This document shows, in pieces, positions 18,448 through 26,878 of a stretch of 64,000 bases of DNA. Below the pieces are notes generated by a model that saw nothing but the letters and a program-made list of their open reading frames with translations, was not told the origin of the DNA and did not search any database. Position 1 is the first letter of the stretch. Each line of letters starts with the position of its first letter. Origin of the DNA: Stieleria mannarensis (GTDB taxonomy: Bacteria; Planctomycetota; Planctomycetia; Pirellulales; Pirellulaceae); assembly GCF_014154935.1 (NCBI RefSeq), contig NZ_JACEHH010000051.1, positions 1 to 64,000 of the forward strand, written 5' to 3'. The position numbers and the translations under genes were made by a program.

Positions 18448-18541
18448 AGTTTTCGATCGAAAGTGATTGGATGAACGCGTGCTTGATCGCCGCGGAAATA
18501 TAGCTGCCTTCGCCAGAAGGTGGTCTCACTACGTCACAGTG

Positions 18542-18690
18542 CCACCACGCTCTGGCGAGCGTAGCGACGTCGCAGCAACGCTGACCACTCTTTGCGAATC
18601 CGAGGGGGTGGTGGCAATCACTGTAACGCCAATGCCGTGCCGGCACCAAGGCCCAAAATACCAAGGCCCAAAATACCAAGGCCCAAAATG
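18542..18690. repeat. Family D repeat plus three 15-bp tandem units
   Basis: 18542-18569 carries CTCTGGCGAGCGTAGCG (family D). Further on, 18646-18690 is three copies of CCAAGGCCCAAAATA, the last ending in G. Both lie in the 300-bp gap between the DUF1571 gene and the HEAT-like gene. Confidence 0.9.
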
Positions 18691-18747
18691 ACGGGGGACT
18701 CCGGCCCGTTGCCGGAGCGCTGTGGCATCGGCGACCCTGGAATGGCG

Positions 18748-19746
18748 TTATCGCGTCAACGCGTCCAGCCCGCAGCGGCGGACATGGTCGTTGGCGGCGA
18801 TCCACTGGTCCCGGTTCATCTTCTTGGCCATGATCTGCCAATGCTGGCGATCGGTCGACAGCAGGCAGGCCAGCGAGGACGGGGTGTCTTCGTCGATTCG
18901 CGGGCAGCGAGAGATTAGCATCCGAATTCTTGCCCTCTGTTCGACATCCAGGTCCCCCCGCTCAAGTGCCGTGCAGAGGTAGGGAATCGCGCTGGTCCCG
19001 ATTCCGGCCAGCGCGGTCGTTGCCGCCCGCCGCTGGGAACTCTTTCCCGCCTGCAATTGGTCGATCAACGCGTTCACCTCGGCGGCCGAAACGATCGCCA
19101 GCCGAGACGCATTCTGCTGGAGGAACGTTTCGGTTCGATGTGCCAGTTCGATCACACTGCGACCGAGCAGCATGCGCGAAATCAACATGTCCAGATGGAT
19201 CTGGAATCCGGGTTCGTCCTGACCCACGATGTGCAACAATGTCGGACCGCTGACGCGACGATCCAGTTCGCTTTCACCGTTGGGATTGCGACGGACGTTC
19301 CACTCGATCGCCCCGGTTGCCCGTTGGTCCAACACGGCTTGTTCGCCGGTGGCGATGATCGTCGATTCCATCCGCAGACTTTTTCCGTGCTCGGCAACCA
19401 GTTGGACGCGTTGATAGTCGTCCGCATACCGGTAGTAAACCGAAGGCACGCCGGAGGACGATGACACCGTGATCGATTCGTGGAATCCGTCGGCGGAGTG
19501 TTCCTGCGATCCCTTGCGATAACGCATCGGGTCGACAACGAGACGGCCGGAACGAAGACGGAATCGAGCCAGTCCGGATTCGGAAAAGACGCCGGCGACC
19601 TGACGCCGTGCGGCCCGCTTCTTGGAACACTGTGGCGGTCTGCCTGCCGCCTTGAGACGTTGATCGGCGGTCGGCTCGTCTGCAGGAGTCGACACGGTCG
19701 GCATCGCCATCATCATGGCCAATGCAATCAGGTAAGGGTACCTCAT
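18748..19746 (-). CDS. Secreted protein with HEAT-like region
   Basis: 332 aa. The leader (MRYPYLIALAMMMAMPTVST) is hydrophobic and export-like. The first two-thirds match no family I know. Around residues 230-300 is a HEAT-repeat-like stretch (QRRAATTALAGIGTSAIPYL) with helical Leu/Ala periodicity. The ATG at 19746 fits the signal peptide best; an in-frame GTG at 19779 would add 11 residues. Function unknown; perhaps a scaffold. Confidence 0.55.
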   Translation of the reverse strand: MRYPYLIALAMMMAMPTVSTPADEPTADQRLKAAGRPPQCSKKRAARRQVAGVFSESGLARFRLRSGRLVVDPMRYRKGSQEHSADGFHESITVSSSSGVPSVYYRYADDYQRVQLVAEHGKSLRMESTIIATGEQAVLDQRATGAIEWNVRRNPNGESELDRRVSGPTLLHIVGQDEPGFQIHLDMLISRMLLGRSVIELAHRTETFLQQNASRLAIVSAAEVNALIDQLQAGKSSQRRAATTALAGIGTSAIPYLCTALERGDLDVEQRARIRMLISRCPRIDEDTPSSLACLLSTDRQHWQIMAKKMNRDQWIAANDHVRRCGLDALTR

Positions 19747-19930
19747 CGCTTCACCGATCCTTTTCACGCGACTGATCACGTGAAGATCTGCACGTACGGA
19801 AGATCGAAAGGAAACGTTTTTCGATCTCTGTTAAGTGCTCGATAATGGAATATCGGCAAGCTCGGAAGGCCAGTTCATGCAATCTTCTTCGATTGGCGTG
19901 TTTAACACCTGTTGATGGCAGTTGGGGGCA

Positions 19931-19949
19931 GACTGGAAGCCTATTCCAC
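19931..19949. repeat. Family C repeat overlapping the ribD stop
   Basis: GACTGGAAGCCTATTCCAC, one mismatch from other copies. The ribD stop (TAG) and last codons lie inside it. Confidence 0.8.
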
Positions 19950-21092
19950 GCGCCGATAAACCAAACGCACATCGTTGGCGAAACGGTCGACGCGATGGAG
20001 TGTCAGCTTGGTTGCCAGCTCGATGGGGCCAAGCCCCTCTCCGGCAATGGGGCCCGGCGCCGAAACGCCGCCGAACAGTTTTGCGCCGATGTAGACGTGG
20101 AATTCATCGACCAGGCAATCGCCACTCGGTGGGTCCCAGAACCCGCCCAGTAACTCCGCTCCGCCTTCGATCATCACGTTGGTCATGCCCTGATCGCCCA
20201 GCAGTGCAAGCATTTGGCGAACCATCGCCTGGGATTCATCGCAATCCAATTCAAACACCACTGCACCGAGTTGTCGCAGTGCCGCGAGTTCCGCCCGATC
20301 GACCCGCGGCGATGCAATCAACCACGTCGGGATGACCGTGCCCGTCTGGATCAACTTGGACTGGCGCGATGGCAAGCGTCTGCGACACAGCACGACGCGT
20401 TTGGCGATCCGCGGTGGTGTCACGTCGGTTCCATCGTCGGCGGTGGGCCGCGCGTTGAGCATCGGATCGTCGGCCTGGACGGTTCCCATGCCGGCAACGA
20501 TGGCGTCGACGCGACCGCGCAAGCGATGCACCCGGCGTCTTGATTCGGGCCCCGAGATCCACTGGCTTTGCCGTGACACCGTGGCGATGCGGCCGTCGGC
20601 GGTCATCGCCCATTTGGCGATCACCCAGGGGATCCCGGTTTGCACGCGTTTCAGATACGGTGCCAACAGCGTCTCGGCGTCTTCCTTCAGGACGTCTAAG
20701 GTAACATCGATCCCCGCAGCGCGCAGTTGCCGGATCCCGCCGCCATCGACTTTGGGAAAGGGGTCGCGCATGGCGACGACGACGCGGGCCACGCCGGATT
20801 GAATCAGGGCTTCGCTGCAGGGAGGCGTTTTGCCGTGATGGCAACAGGGTTCCAGGGTGACGTAGGCCGTCGCACCGGCGGCGTCGGAGGAGCCGTCCAG
20901 CGATCGGAGGGCGTTGACTTCCGCGTGCGGCCCGCCAAAGGATTGATGGTAACCGCGGCCGATGCAGGTGTCGTCTTTGACTAAGACACAGCCGACCATC
21001 GGGTTGGGTTCGACGCGGCCTTGCCCTTGGGCGGCCAATTCCAGGGCAAGCCGCATCCAGCGTTCATCGTCGTCTTGATGGGGCGGCGTCAT
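19941..21092 (-). CDS. ribD: Bifunctional riboflavin biosynthesis deaminase/reductase
   Basis: 383 aa; two steps of riboflavin synthesis. The N-terminal deaminase has H56 in HAEV and C83/C92 in EPCCHHGKTPPC for zinc. The C-terminal reductase shows IAKWAMTADGRIA, SQWISGPESRRRVHRLR and IEGGAELLGGFW. Length is near the E. coli enzyme (367 aa). The ATG at 21092 is 8 bp past the upstream SEC-C gene's stop, so co-transcription is likely. The stop codon overlaps a copy of the family C repeat (19931-19949). Confidence 0.95.
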   Translation of the reverse strand: MTPPHQDDDERWMRLALELAAQGQGRVEPNPMVGCVLVKDDTCIGRGYHQSFGGPHAEVNALRSLDGSSDAAGATAYVTLEPCCHHGKTPPCSEALIQSGVARVVVAMRDPFPKVDGGGIRQLRAAGIDVTLDVLKEDAETLLAPYLKRVQTGIPWVIAKWAMTADGRIATVSRQSQWISGPESRRRVHRLRGRVDAIVAGMGTVQADDPMLNARPTADDGTDVTPPRIAKRVVLCRRRLPSRQSKLIQTGTVIPTWLIASPRVDRAELAALRQLGAVVFELDCDESQAMVRQMLALLGDQGMTNVMIEGGAELLGGFWDPPSGDCLVDEFHVYIGAKLFGGVSAPGPIAGEGLGPIELATKLTLHRVDRFANDVRLVYRRVE

Positions 21093-21100
21093 CCGGCCGT

Positions 21101-23287
21101 TCAATCCATTCCCGGGACCCACAGCTTGCTGCCTTCACCGCCGGCGGCCGGCTTGGGGGGCTCGGGCGAATCGGGGGTCCACACTCCGCCGGAACGTTCT
21201 TCCGGTGGTGCGGCGGGAGTGAATTCGGTCGGTGCGGCAGCCGCTGTGCCGGGGGCGGCTGTGCCGGGGGCTTCCCGCAGCGAACCGTCGGGGCGGATGA
21301 TCCCCAGTTGCATCAACAGCTGTTGCACGCGGGCCATGACTGCCGGGTCGTTGCCGTAATTTTTTTCGATGTCCATGATCGTTTGACGAAATCCGTCTTG
21401 GTCGGACAGTGTCAAACAAAGCTCCAGTCGGGCGAGCAAGATCGACGCGAAGGGCAACTGATGTGCCTTGGCGAATTCGATCCCCTTGTCGCCGATCGCG
21501 ATCGATTCACTGGGTTCTTGCGTCGACATCATTTGCAAGAGGTAGCCTTCCATCGCCATGCGGGCTTCATTTTCGTCGCCTCCCGCAGCCGCCTTTTCGA
21601 CCAATTTGGCCGCGAATCGGTTGCAGGCGGTCATGCCGCCGGTGGCGCGTGCATTGCTGGCCAGCACATACAGCGGCATGGCGGAGAGTTGGTCGGGATT
21701 GACGCGGAAGAAATCGCTGGCCTCCAAGTCCTCCAAGGTTTCGTCGGTCGGTTGCAATTCCGGCAACGGATCGACTTTGGCGATTCGGTAAAGGTCCGCC
21801 AGGGCGCCGGGCAGGCTGACCATCCGTTCGCGGCCTTCGAGCACGCGGACGACGACCGCCCGTTCAAAGTCCAGCGTGTCGTCATCGGCGACTTCGGCCA
21901 GCGACTTGCCGCCCAGCATCGGCAAGGGCAACTCGCACGCCCGTTTGCCATCGTGGCTGGCGGCGAACTCGCGATTGAAACGCGCAAATTCCGCCATCGA
22001 TTTGGGTTGAGCCTGACGGATCGGACGGTCGTCGAGTGCAAAAAACAGCGGGATCGGGTGGGGTTCGTCCATGACCACTTTGCCGTCGGGGATCGCCGCC
22101 AGCAGGATTCCCTTGACCGCTTCGCCGCGATCTTCGGTTACCTGATGGACGATCACCTGGGCGCTGCGATCGGTCTGTCGCCCGTAGACGGCGGCCAGTG
22201 CGATCGAGGTCGGGCAATCCGCCGCCGGCACGTCTTCGTCGTTGGATTCCAGCGGGCGATCGGAAACGAAAAACGCGCTCCGCGGTCGGACTTCACCTTC
22301 GGGAACTTGGATCTGGGAAAGCCGCTGGGCGGTCAATTGCTCGGTGCGGTCACTCGCGATCAACGCCATCTCGGCTTGCTCGACGTCGTCAAATTCGACA
22401 TGGATCGATTGGGCATTGACCGACAGGGTTCCGATCGGGGACAGCAGGCAGCTGATCGCACGGTAGCGCTGTCGCGTCAGCGTATCCAACGACTCGACTT
22501 GCGAGATCTGGGTGGCGATGTCGCTCTGGCGTTCCAGGTCCCCACGCCAGACCGCACAGTGGAACAAGCCCGACAGGATGGCCGGCTGCCCGGGGGCGGT
22601 TCGGCGCAGCGATTCGAATTTGTCCTGGGCCAAAAGCACTCGGTTGTTGTGCAACAAGGCGACCGCTTCGTCATAACGCTCGCCCCAATCCGCATCGGGG
22701 GCACGCTGGATCAATGCCGGCAGACTTTTCAGCAGATGATTGACGCCGGCCGAGGTGTCCAGTTCAGCCAGAAACGCGTTGGCTTGGTCGTTGTCATAGC
22801 CCTGCGAACTGATGGCCAACAGGGCATAGACGCGGGCCGACAGGATCACACCACTTTGGGCCAGTCCCATCGCGACGATCAGGGCCACGTCCATCAGGAA
22901 CGCATCGATTTCTTGTCCGCTTTCGTTGAGGGCTTCCAACAGCGAATCGGTCGCGCCCTGGACGTCCTGGCGGAACACCTGGGCCGCCGCCCGCTGCGTC
23001 AGCGCGAGCGGATTGGAGGGCTGGAGGCGGATGAAACGTTCGGCGTTCTCGTTCAGCGATTCGTATTCGCGCAGATCCAGCAGCAATCGACCGCGGATCG
23101 CCAGCGCCCAGGCCGCGTCGGGGTGCTCGTCCAGAATCGATTTCAACCGATCCATGCCGGGGACGATTTGGCCGCCCTCGATCATCTTGAGCACTTGGTC
23201 CATCTGGCCGACGGAGTCCTTGCACTTGCAGAACTTGATTTTTTTGCCATTGCCGCAGGGGCAGGTGGCGTACAGATCGACAGACAT
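21101..23287 (-). CDS. SEC-C zinc motif protein with TPR-like repeats
   Basis: 728 aa. The extreme N-terminus holds a SEC-C-type zinc motif (CPCGNGKKIKFCKC: C9, C11, C20, C22), as in the SecA C-terminus and assorted small proteins. Next comes a TPR-like helical region (WALAIRGRLLLDLREYESLN, NPLALTQRAAAQVFRQ), a long uncharacterised middle (about 270-500), then another TPR-like stretch and a Pro/Ala-rich tail. No enzyme motif was recognised. Co-directional with ribD (8-bp gap), which suggests but does not prove a link. An unusually large SEC-C protein of unknown role. Confidence 0.7.
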   Translation of the reverse strand: MSVDLYATCPCGNGKKIKFCKCKDSVGQMDQVLKMIEGGQIVPGMDRLKSILDEHPDAAWALAIRGRLLLDLREYESLNENAERFIRLQPSNPLALTQRAAAQVFRQDVQGATDSLLEALNESGQEIDAFLMDVALIVAMGLAQSGVILSARVYALLAISSQGYDNDQANAFLAELDTSAGVNHLLKSLPALIQRAPDADWGERYDEAVALLHNNRVLLAQDKFESLRRTAPGQPAILSGLFHCAVWRGDLERQSDIATQISQVESLDTLTRQRYRAISCLLSPIGTLSVNAQSIHVEFDDVEQAEMALIASDRTEQLTAQRLSQIQVPEGEVRPRSAFFVSDRPLESNDEDVPAADCPTSIALAAVYGRQTDRSAQVIVHQVTEDRGEAVKGILLAAIPDGKVVMDEPHPIPLFFALDDRPIRQAQPKSMAEFARFNREFAASHDGKRACELPLPMLGGKSLAEVADDDTLDFERAVVVRVLEGRERMVSLPGALADLYRIAKVDPLPELQPTDETLEDLEASDFFRVNPDQLSAMPLYVLASNARATGGMTACNRFAAKLVEKAAAGGDENEARMAMEGYLLQMMSTQEPSESIAIGDKGIEFAKAHQLPFASILLARLELCLTLSDQDGFRQTIMDIEKNYGNDPAVMARVQQLLMQLGIIRPDGSLREAPGTAAPGTAAAAPTEFTPAAPPEERSGGVWTPDSPEPPKPAAGGEGSKLWVPGMD

Positions 23288-23579
23288 AAAACCGGCCGGG
23301 ATCGAAGGGGTACGGGGGCGAAGGGGAGGATGTTACCACGATCGGTGCGTCTGACCAAAGCCCCGCTGGACGAGGCGATGGCGGATTTTCACGCGTCCCC
23401 CTGGTCTACGCAGCCCGGCTCGGTCCCTCGCAGTCCGCCCGAGCTGCGCGACTTCTCCCCTGATCCACACCGACTTGACCGGACACGGTGGCTGAGTGGA
23501 GAGGGAGGAAGATTAAGCTGAGCCCCGAACACTCGCGCGCCCGCAAATGCCCGTTGTGTTTTCGTGCCCCAACGCCGAT

Positions 23580-24092
23580 CTAGCGCGACACCTCCGTGGA
23601 GCGGTCGGCGAATGCCTCCAGCAAGAACGCCAGGGCGCGGTCGCCGATTCCCGGAAAACTGCTCTCCCTCGGCCCGGCGATGTTCAAGGTTTCCGGTCGC
23701 AGCTGATCCAACCACTGTCGCACCACGCCGGGCGACGTGGAGTCCATGGCGACCGCCAGGTAGGGTTTGTTCCACCGCGCCGCGTAACGACGCGTCAACA
23801 ACGTGCCGCCTTTGAGCCGTTGTTCGTACAGGATCAACGTCGCGTCACTGTCGATCACGTTTTGCTCCGTCCGGGGCGGGTACTCGGCCGTGTCCATTTC
23901 GACCAACTCGTAACGGCTGGGGATCGAGCCGTCTTCGGAAAGTCGTCCCTTGGGACACCAGCCGCCGTGCTGGATCTGATGAGCGATCGCCAGTTCCAAC
24001 CCGGCACGATCGACCCCCGTCTGCCCGCCCGAGACGATGCGACGGGGTAGAAACGGCTGCTGATCAGCAGGGTTGGACGATCGTTTGGTCAC
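23580..24092 (-). CDS. YpsA-like putative molybdenum carrier protein
   Basis: 170 aa. RRIVSGGQTGVDRAGLELAI at the start, then WCPKGRLSEDG, NVIDSDATLILYE, GTLLTRR and PGVVRQWL, a Rossmann-like fold of the putative Mo-cofactor carrier (cpYpsA) family related to lysine decarboxylase/LOG proteins. Cargo binding in this family is inferred from homology. The start is a GTG whose last two bases overlap the upstream stop (GTGA, 24089-24092), so translation is coupled to the RluA-type gene. Confidence 0.75.
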   Translation of the reverse strand: MTKRSSNPADQQPFLPRRIVSGGQTGVDRAGLELAIAHQIQHGGWCPKGRLSEDGSIPSRYELVEMDTAEYPPRTEQNVIDSDATLILYEQRLKGGTLLTRRYAARWNKPYLAVAMDSTSPGVVRQWLDQLRPETLNIAGPRESSFPGIGDRALAFLLEAFADRSTEVSR

Positions 24093-24862
24093 TCGTTTCC
24101 CTCACCGTTGTACCAGTCAGCCGTCGCGTCCAGAATCGACCGGATCAACGCTTCAGCGGGGACCGAATACGGAGCTTTCCGCCAGATGCTTGGGACCGGT
24201 GCACGAAACCATTGCATCTCCGAACGGGTCGGATGCTCTATTAAAAGTTGCCAGCTGTGCAGGGCAACCCCACGCGGAAAATCGACGCGTGAGCCGTACT
24301 TGGAGTCGCCCAGAATCGGGTGGCCGCGATCGGCGAATTGCACTCGGATTTGATGCTTGCGGCCGGTCAACAAGCGGACCGCCACCAGCGTCCGTGATTC
24401 CGAGCGGTCGATCACGCAGTAATTCAGTCGCGCTTCTTGGGAGTCAGATCGGCCGCGACGGTCGACCCGCATGCGATGCGCCGCGTCGTCTTTGAACACC
24501 GCATCGATCAGCGTGCCCGAGGGGGGCAGCCCGGAATCGTTTTCCAAATCCCCGGCGACCATCGCGAGGTAGATTTTTTCGGCCCGGGTAGACACTTTCT
24601 TGCTTTTGCCGGGGCCGCCGAATTGGATCGTCAGCCGCGAGGCCGCTTTGCTGGTGCGGGCCAACACCAGCACGCCGGTGGTCAGTTTGTCGAGCCGGCT
24701 GACCACACCGACGAACACGTTGCCCGGTTTTTGATAGCGTCGTTTCAGGTAGTCCGACGCCCAGCCGTGGGCGGTTTGGATCCCCGACTGGGCCCCCATC
24801 GTCGGCATCCCGGCCGGCTTGTCGACGACCAGCAAATGATTGTCTTCATACAGGACGTTCAT
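24089..24862 (-). CDS. RluA-family pseudouridine synthase
   Basis: 257 aa; converts uridine to pseudouridine in RNA. Motifs are clear: LLVVDKPAGMPT (motif I), SRLDKLTTGVLVLA with the catalytic Asp (motif II) and LLTGRKHQIRVQF (motif III). The usual HRLD is SRLD here. There is no S4 domain, so it is a short RluA-type enzyme; rRNA versus tRNA target cannot be told. The ATG at 24862 overlaps the upstream stop by ATGA, so it is translationally coupled to cinA. Starting 21 codons further upstream would place it inside cinA. Confidence 0.88.
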   Translation of the reverse strand: MNVLYEDNHLLVVDKPAGMPTMGAQSGIQTAHGWASDYLKRRYQKPGNVFVGVVSRLDKLTTGVLVLARTSKAASRLTIQFGGPGKSKKVSTRAEKIYLAMVAGDLENDSGLPPSGTLIDAVFKDDAAHRMRVDRRGRSDSQEARLNYCVIDRSESRTLVAVRLLTGRKHQIRVQFADRGHPILGDSKYGSRVDFPRGVALHSWQLLIEHPTRSEMQWFRAPVPSIWRKAPYSVPAEALIRSILDATADWYNGEGNE

Positions 24863-26145
24863 GACTCGGCCGTGCGACTCGCTGGCGGTGGCGAGGGATG
24901 TTCGGCAAGGGTGTGCCGCAGCCATGCCAGGGCCGCTTTGCCGATCCGCTGGTAGATGATCGACGGATGGCCGCCCAGCCGACTGGTCGTCGAAAACACC
25001 TGGCCGGTCGGACCGATCGCGATCAACGTGACCTCCGCCGCCGGCAGCGGAGAATCGGCGGAGCTATCCAGCGGAGGATACGCGTCGACACCGACCAGCC
25101 ACTGTGCCCGCGAACGTCGTCGAAGTGTCTCCAGCGCCGCCGCGGACTCCACTTCCAAAACCGCCGCCAGTTCGTCCAGGTTGGCAAAGCAGTATCCGCC
25201 GCGATAGGCCGACGACTGGCCCAGCGATGCGAACCAGTCGGCCAACACCGCCGATCGTCCAAGTTCCACACTGACCAGGCTTTCGCCGCGCTCGGTCAGC
25301 ACCCTCTCCACCGCATGGTATTGCTCAAACTCCTCGCCGTCGCCGAAGTGCAGGTCGCCGACGCGCTCAAGGATCTCCGCACGTGTCGATTCGATCTGCT
25401 GACGACACTCCTGGGGCGATTGTCCGATCGCACTGATGCGCAGCGAGATCGTCGCGGCGCTGACCGTGATGCCGACCCTCGGCACGTGATCGCGGTCAAT
25501 CATCTCGCCCAACCGTTGCTCCATGTCGCTTTCGCCGACGCCGAAGAACTTCATCACTTCGTGTTCGATGTGCGAGCGCGAGCCGCCGCTGAGTTCCAGG
25601 ATCCGCGCCGCGACCGTCTCGTCGAACATGCGTTTCATTTCCGCCGGCACGCCGGGCAAGGCAAAGATCCGGCTGGTGGCGCCGTCGTCGCGGCAGACCG
25701 CCACGTCGACGCCGGGCGCGGTGCCCTGGGGATTAAAGATCTCCAAGCTGCCCACCGGGAACATCGCTTGAATTTCATTCCTCGCTGGCATCTCACGATT
25801 CCGCCGGGCGAACAAACCCTGGATATGGTCCAGCGCCGATTGACGCAGTTCCAGCGGTTGATCGACGACCGCGGCCAATGCCTGACGTGTCAAATCGTCA
25901 CGCGTCGGCCCCAGCCCGCCCGTGCAAACCACCACGTCGGCCCGAGCGGCGGCGATGCGAAAGACGTCGATGTTGTGCTGCAGCGTGTCGCCGACCGTGC
26001 TGTGAAACGTGACTTCGACCCCCAGTTCGCCGAGGCGTCGGCTGATCCATTGTGCGTTGGTGTCCAAGCGAGCGCCGCTGGTCATTTCGTCGCCGATCGA
26101 GACGACTTCGGCGGTCAGCGTTTTGGATTGCATGGGGAAGAGCAT
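24859..26145 (-). CDS. cinA: CinA-like protein, molybdopterin-binding-type domain
   Basis: 428 aa. The N-terminal half is the MoCF-binding-like COG1058 domain: VVSIGDEMTSG, VVVCTGGLGPTRDD and PRNRE-like ARRNREMP (nucleotide/ADP-ribose pyrophosphatase type). The second half resembles the CinA C-terminal (NMN deamidase) region, but the usual AESCTGG motif is not evident; AYRGGYC lies where the late YxGG block would be. So the deamidase activity may be reduced, and I give the CinA name with caution. ATG 26145 or ATG 26133; neither has a strong ribosome site. First gene of the three-gene overlapping operon. Confidence 0.8.
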   Translation of the reverse strand: MLFPMQSKTLTAEVVSIGDEMTSGARLDTNAQWISRRLGELGVEVTFHSTVGDTLQHNIDVFRIAAARADVVVCTGGLGPTRDDLTRQALAAVVDQPLELRQSALDHIQGLFARRNREMPARNEIQAMFPVGSLEIFNPQGTAPGVDVAVCRDDGATSRIFALPGVPAEMKRMFDETVAARILELSGGSRSHIEHEVMKFFGVGESDMEQRLGEMIDRDHVPRVGITVSAATISLRISAIGQSPQECRQQIESTRAEILERVGDLHFGDGEEFEQYHAVERVLTERGESLVSVELGRSAVLADWFASLGQSSAYRGGYCFANLDELAAVLEVESAAALETLRRRSRAQWLVGVDAYPPLDSSADSPLPAAEVTLIAIGPTGQVFSTTSRLGGHPSIIYQRIGKAALAWLRHTLAEHPSPPPASRTAES

Positions 26146-26239
26146 GAAAGGCGTTTATGTCATTGATTGCCGGCATTCTAGAGGATTATTGATGCAAGAC
26201 GTATGTGGGGCAATTCGTGCCGGGACGCGCGATCGGGCG

Positions 26240-26335
26240 GTCGCGGAACTCGCCAAGAGTTTCGCCCCCCACGGCGAAGCCGCCTGCAGAACCGAAAGCC
26301 TTGGCGGCTTCCGCTACGGATTCGGCTCACGCGAA
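26240..26335. repeat. Family B repeat (CTTGGCGGCTTCCGCTAC)
   Basis: Contains GGAACTCGCCAAGAGTTTCG then GAAAGCCTTGGCGGCTTC, the two halves also found at 45728, 47551 and 52128. Intergenic, between cinA and the DUF6702-like gene. Confidence 0.8.
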
Positions 26336-26341
26336 CCCCAC

Positions 26342-26878
26342 CTACTCTGCGGCAACCAACTTCAGTCGCGCCTTTGGCTTCTGCTCGGTCAGCACGATCG
26401 AAACCTGTTTGCCGTTCTCGCCCGCCGGTTTGCCGAGCACGACGATGTGGTGCCGGTAATTGCGGTCGCGGTCAAACAGCAGCCGCGACAGGATCGACGT
26501 CGGCGGCACGCCGTCTTCGCACAGAACTTCGAAGAACCACCAAGCGTGTCCGCCATCAGGTTTACGCCCCAACCACTTGATCGGACGGCCGCCCAGATCG
26601 GGCCGGTCGAATGTGCCTGAGGCAGATTTGCCCGAAGCAGGTTTGCCCGTGATTGGGTCAAAGAACACCCGCGAGCGTAAGTAGTCGCCTCGCCACTGAT
26701 CGTCGCGCTCGGCTCCGATCGATCGGGCCATCCACTGTTCATCCAGCACATCGATTCGCAGCGCGACTTCGACGCGTTTGGTTTCCGCGTTCCATTCGAC
26801 TTCGCAAACCGTCTCGTGAACCGGGTGCATCAGGAGTGCGGAAGACAGAACGGCGGCGATCGACAGCGTTTGAATCAT
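26342..26878 (-). CDS. DUF6702-like exported protein
   Basis: 178 aa. A short hydrophobic leader ends in LLMHPVHETVCEVEWN, followed by VEVALRIDVLDEQWMARSIG. The pattern HP-x-H near the leader, then an acidic 'RI-D-LDE' block, matches the DUF6702 family that often follows M1 aminopeptidase genes in Bacteroidota. The function is unknown. The ATG at 26878 overlaps the upstream M1 stop as ATGA, so the two are translated together. Confidence 0.6.
   Translation of the reverse strand: MIQTLSIAAVLSSALLMHPVHETVCEVEWNAETKRVEVALRIDVLDEQWMARSIGAERDDQWRGDYLRSRVFFDPITGKPASGKSASGTFDRPDLGGRPIKWLGRKPDGGHAWWFFEVLCEDGVPPTSILSRLLFDRDRNYRHHIVVLGKPAGENGKQVSIVLTEQKPKARLKLVAAE

Noticed and set aside
21308-23521. 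Long plus-strand open frame (about 737 codons) opposite the SEC-C gene
   Set aside because: Antisense to a gene with a real motif; codon content is Asp/Arg/Val-rich as expected for high-GC shadows, with no domain.
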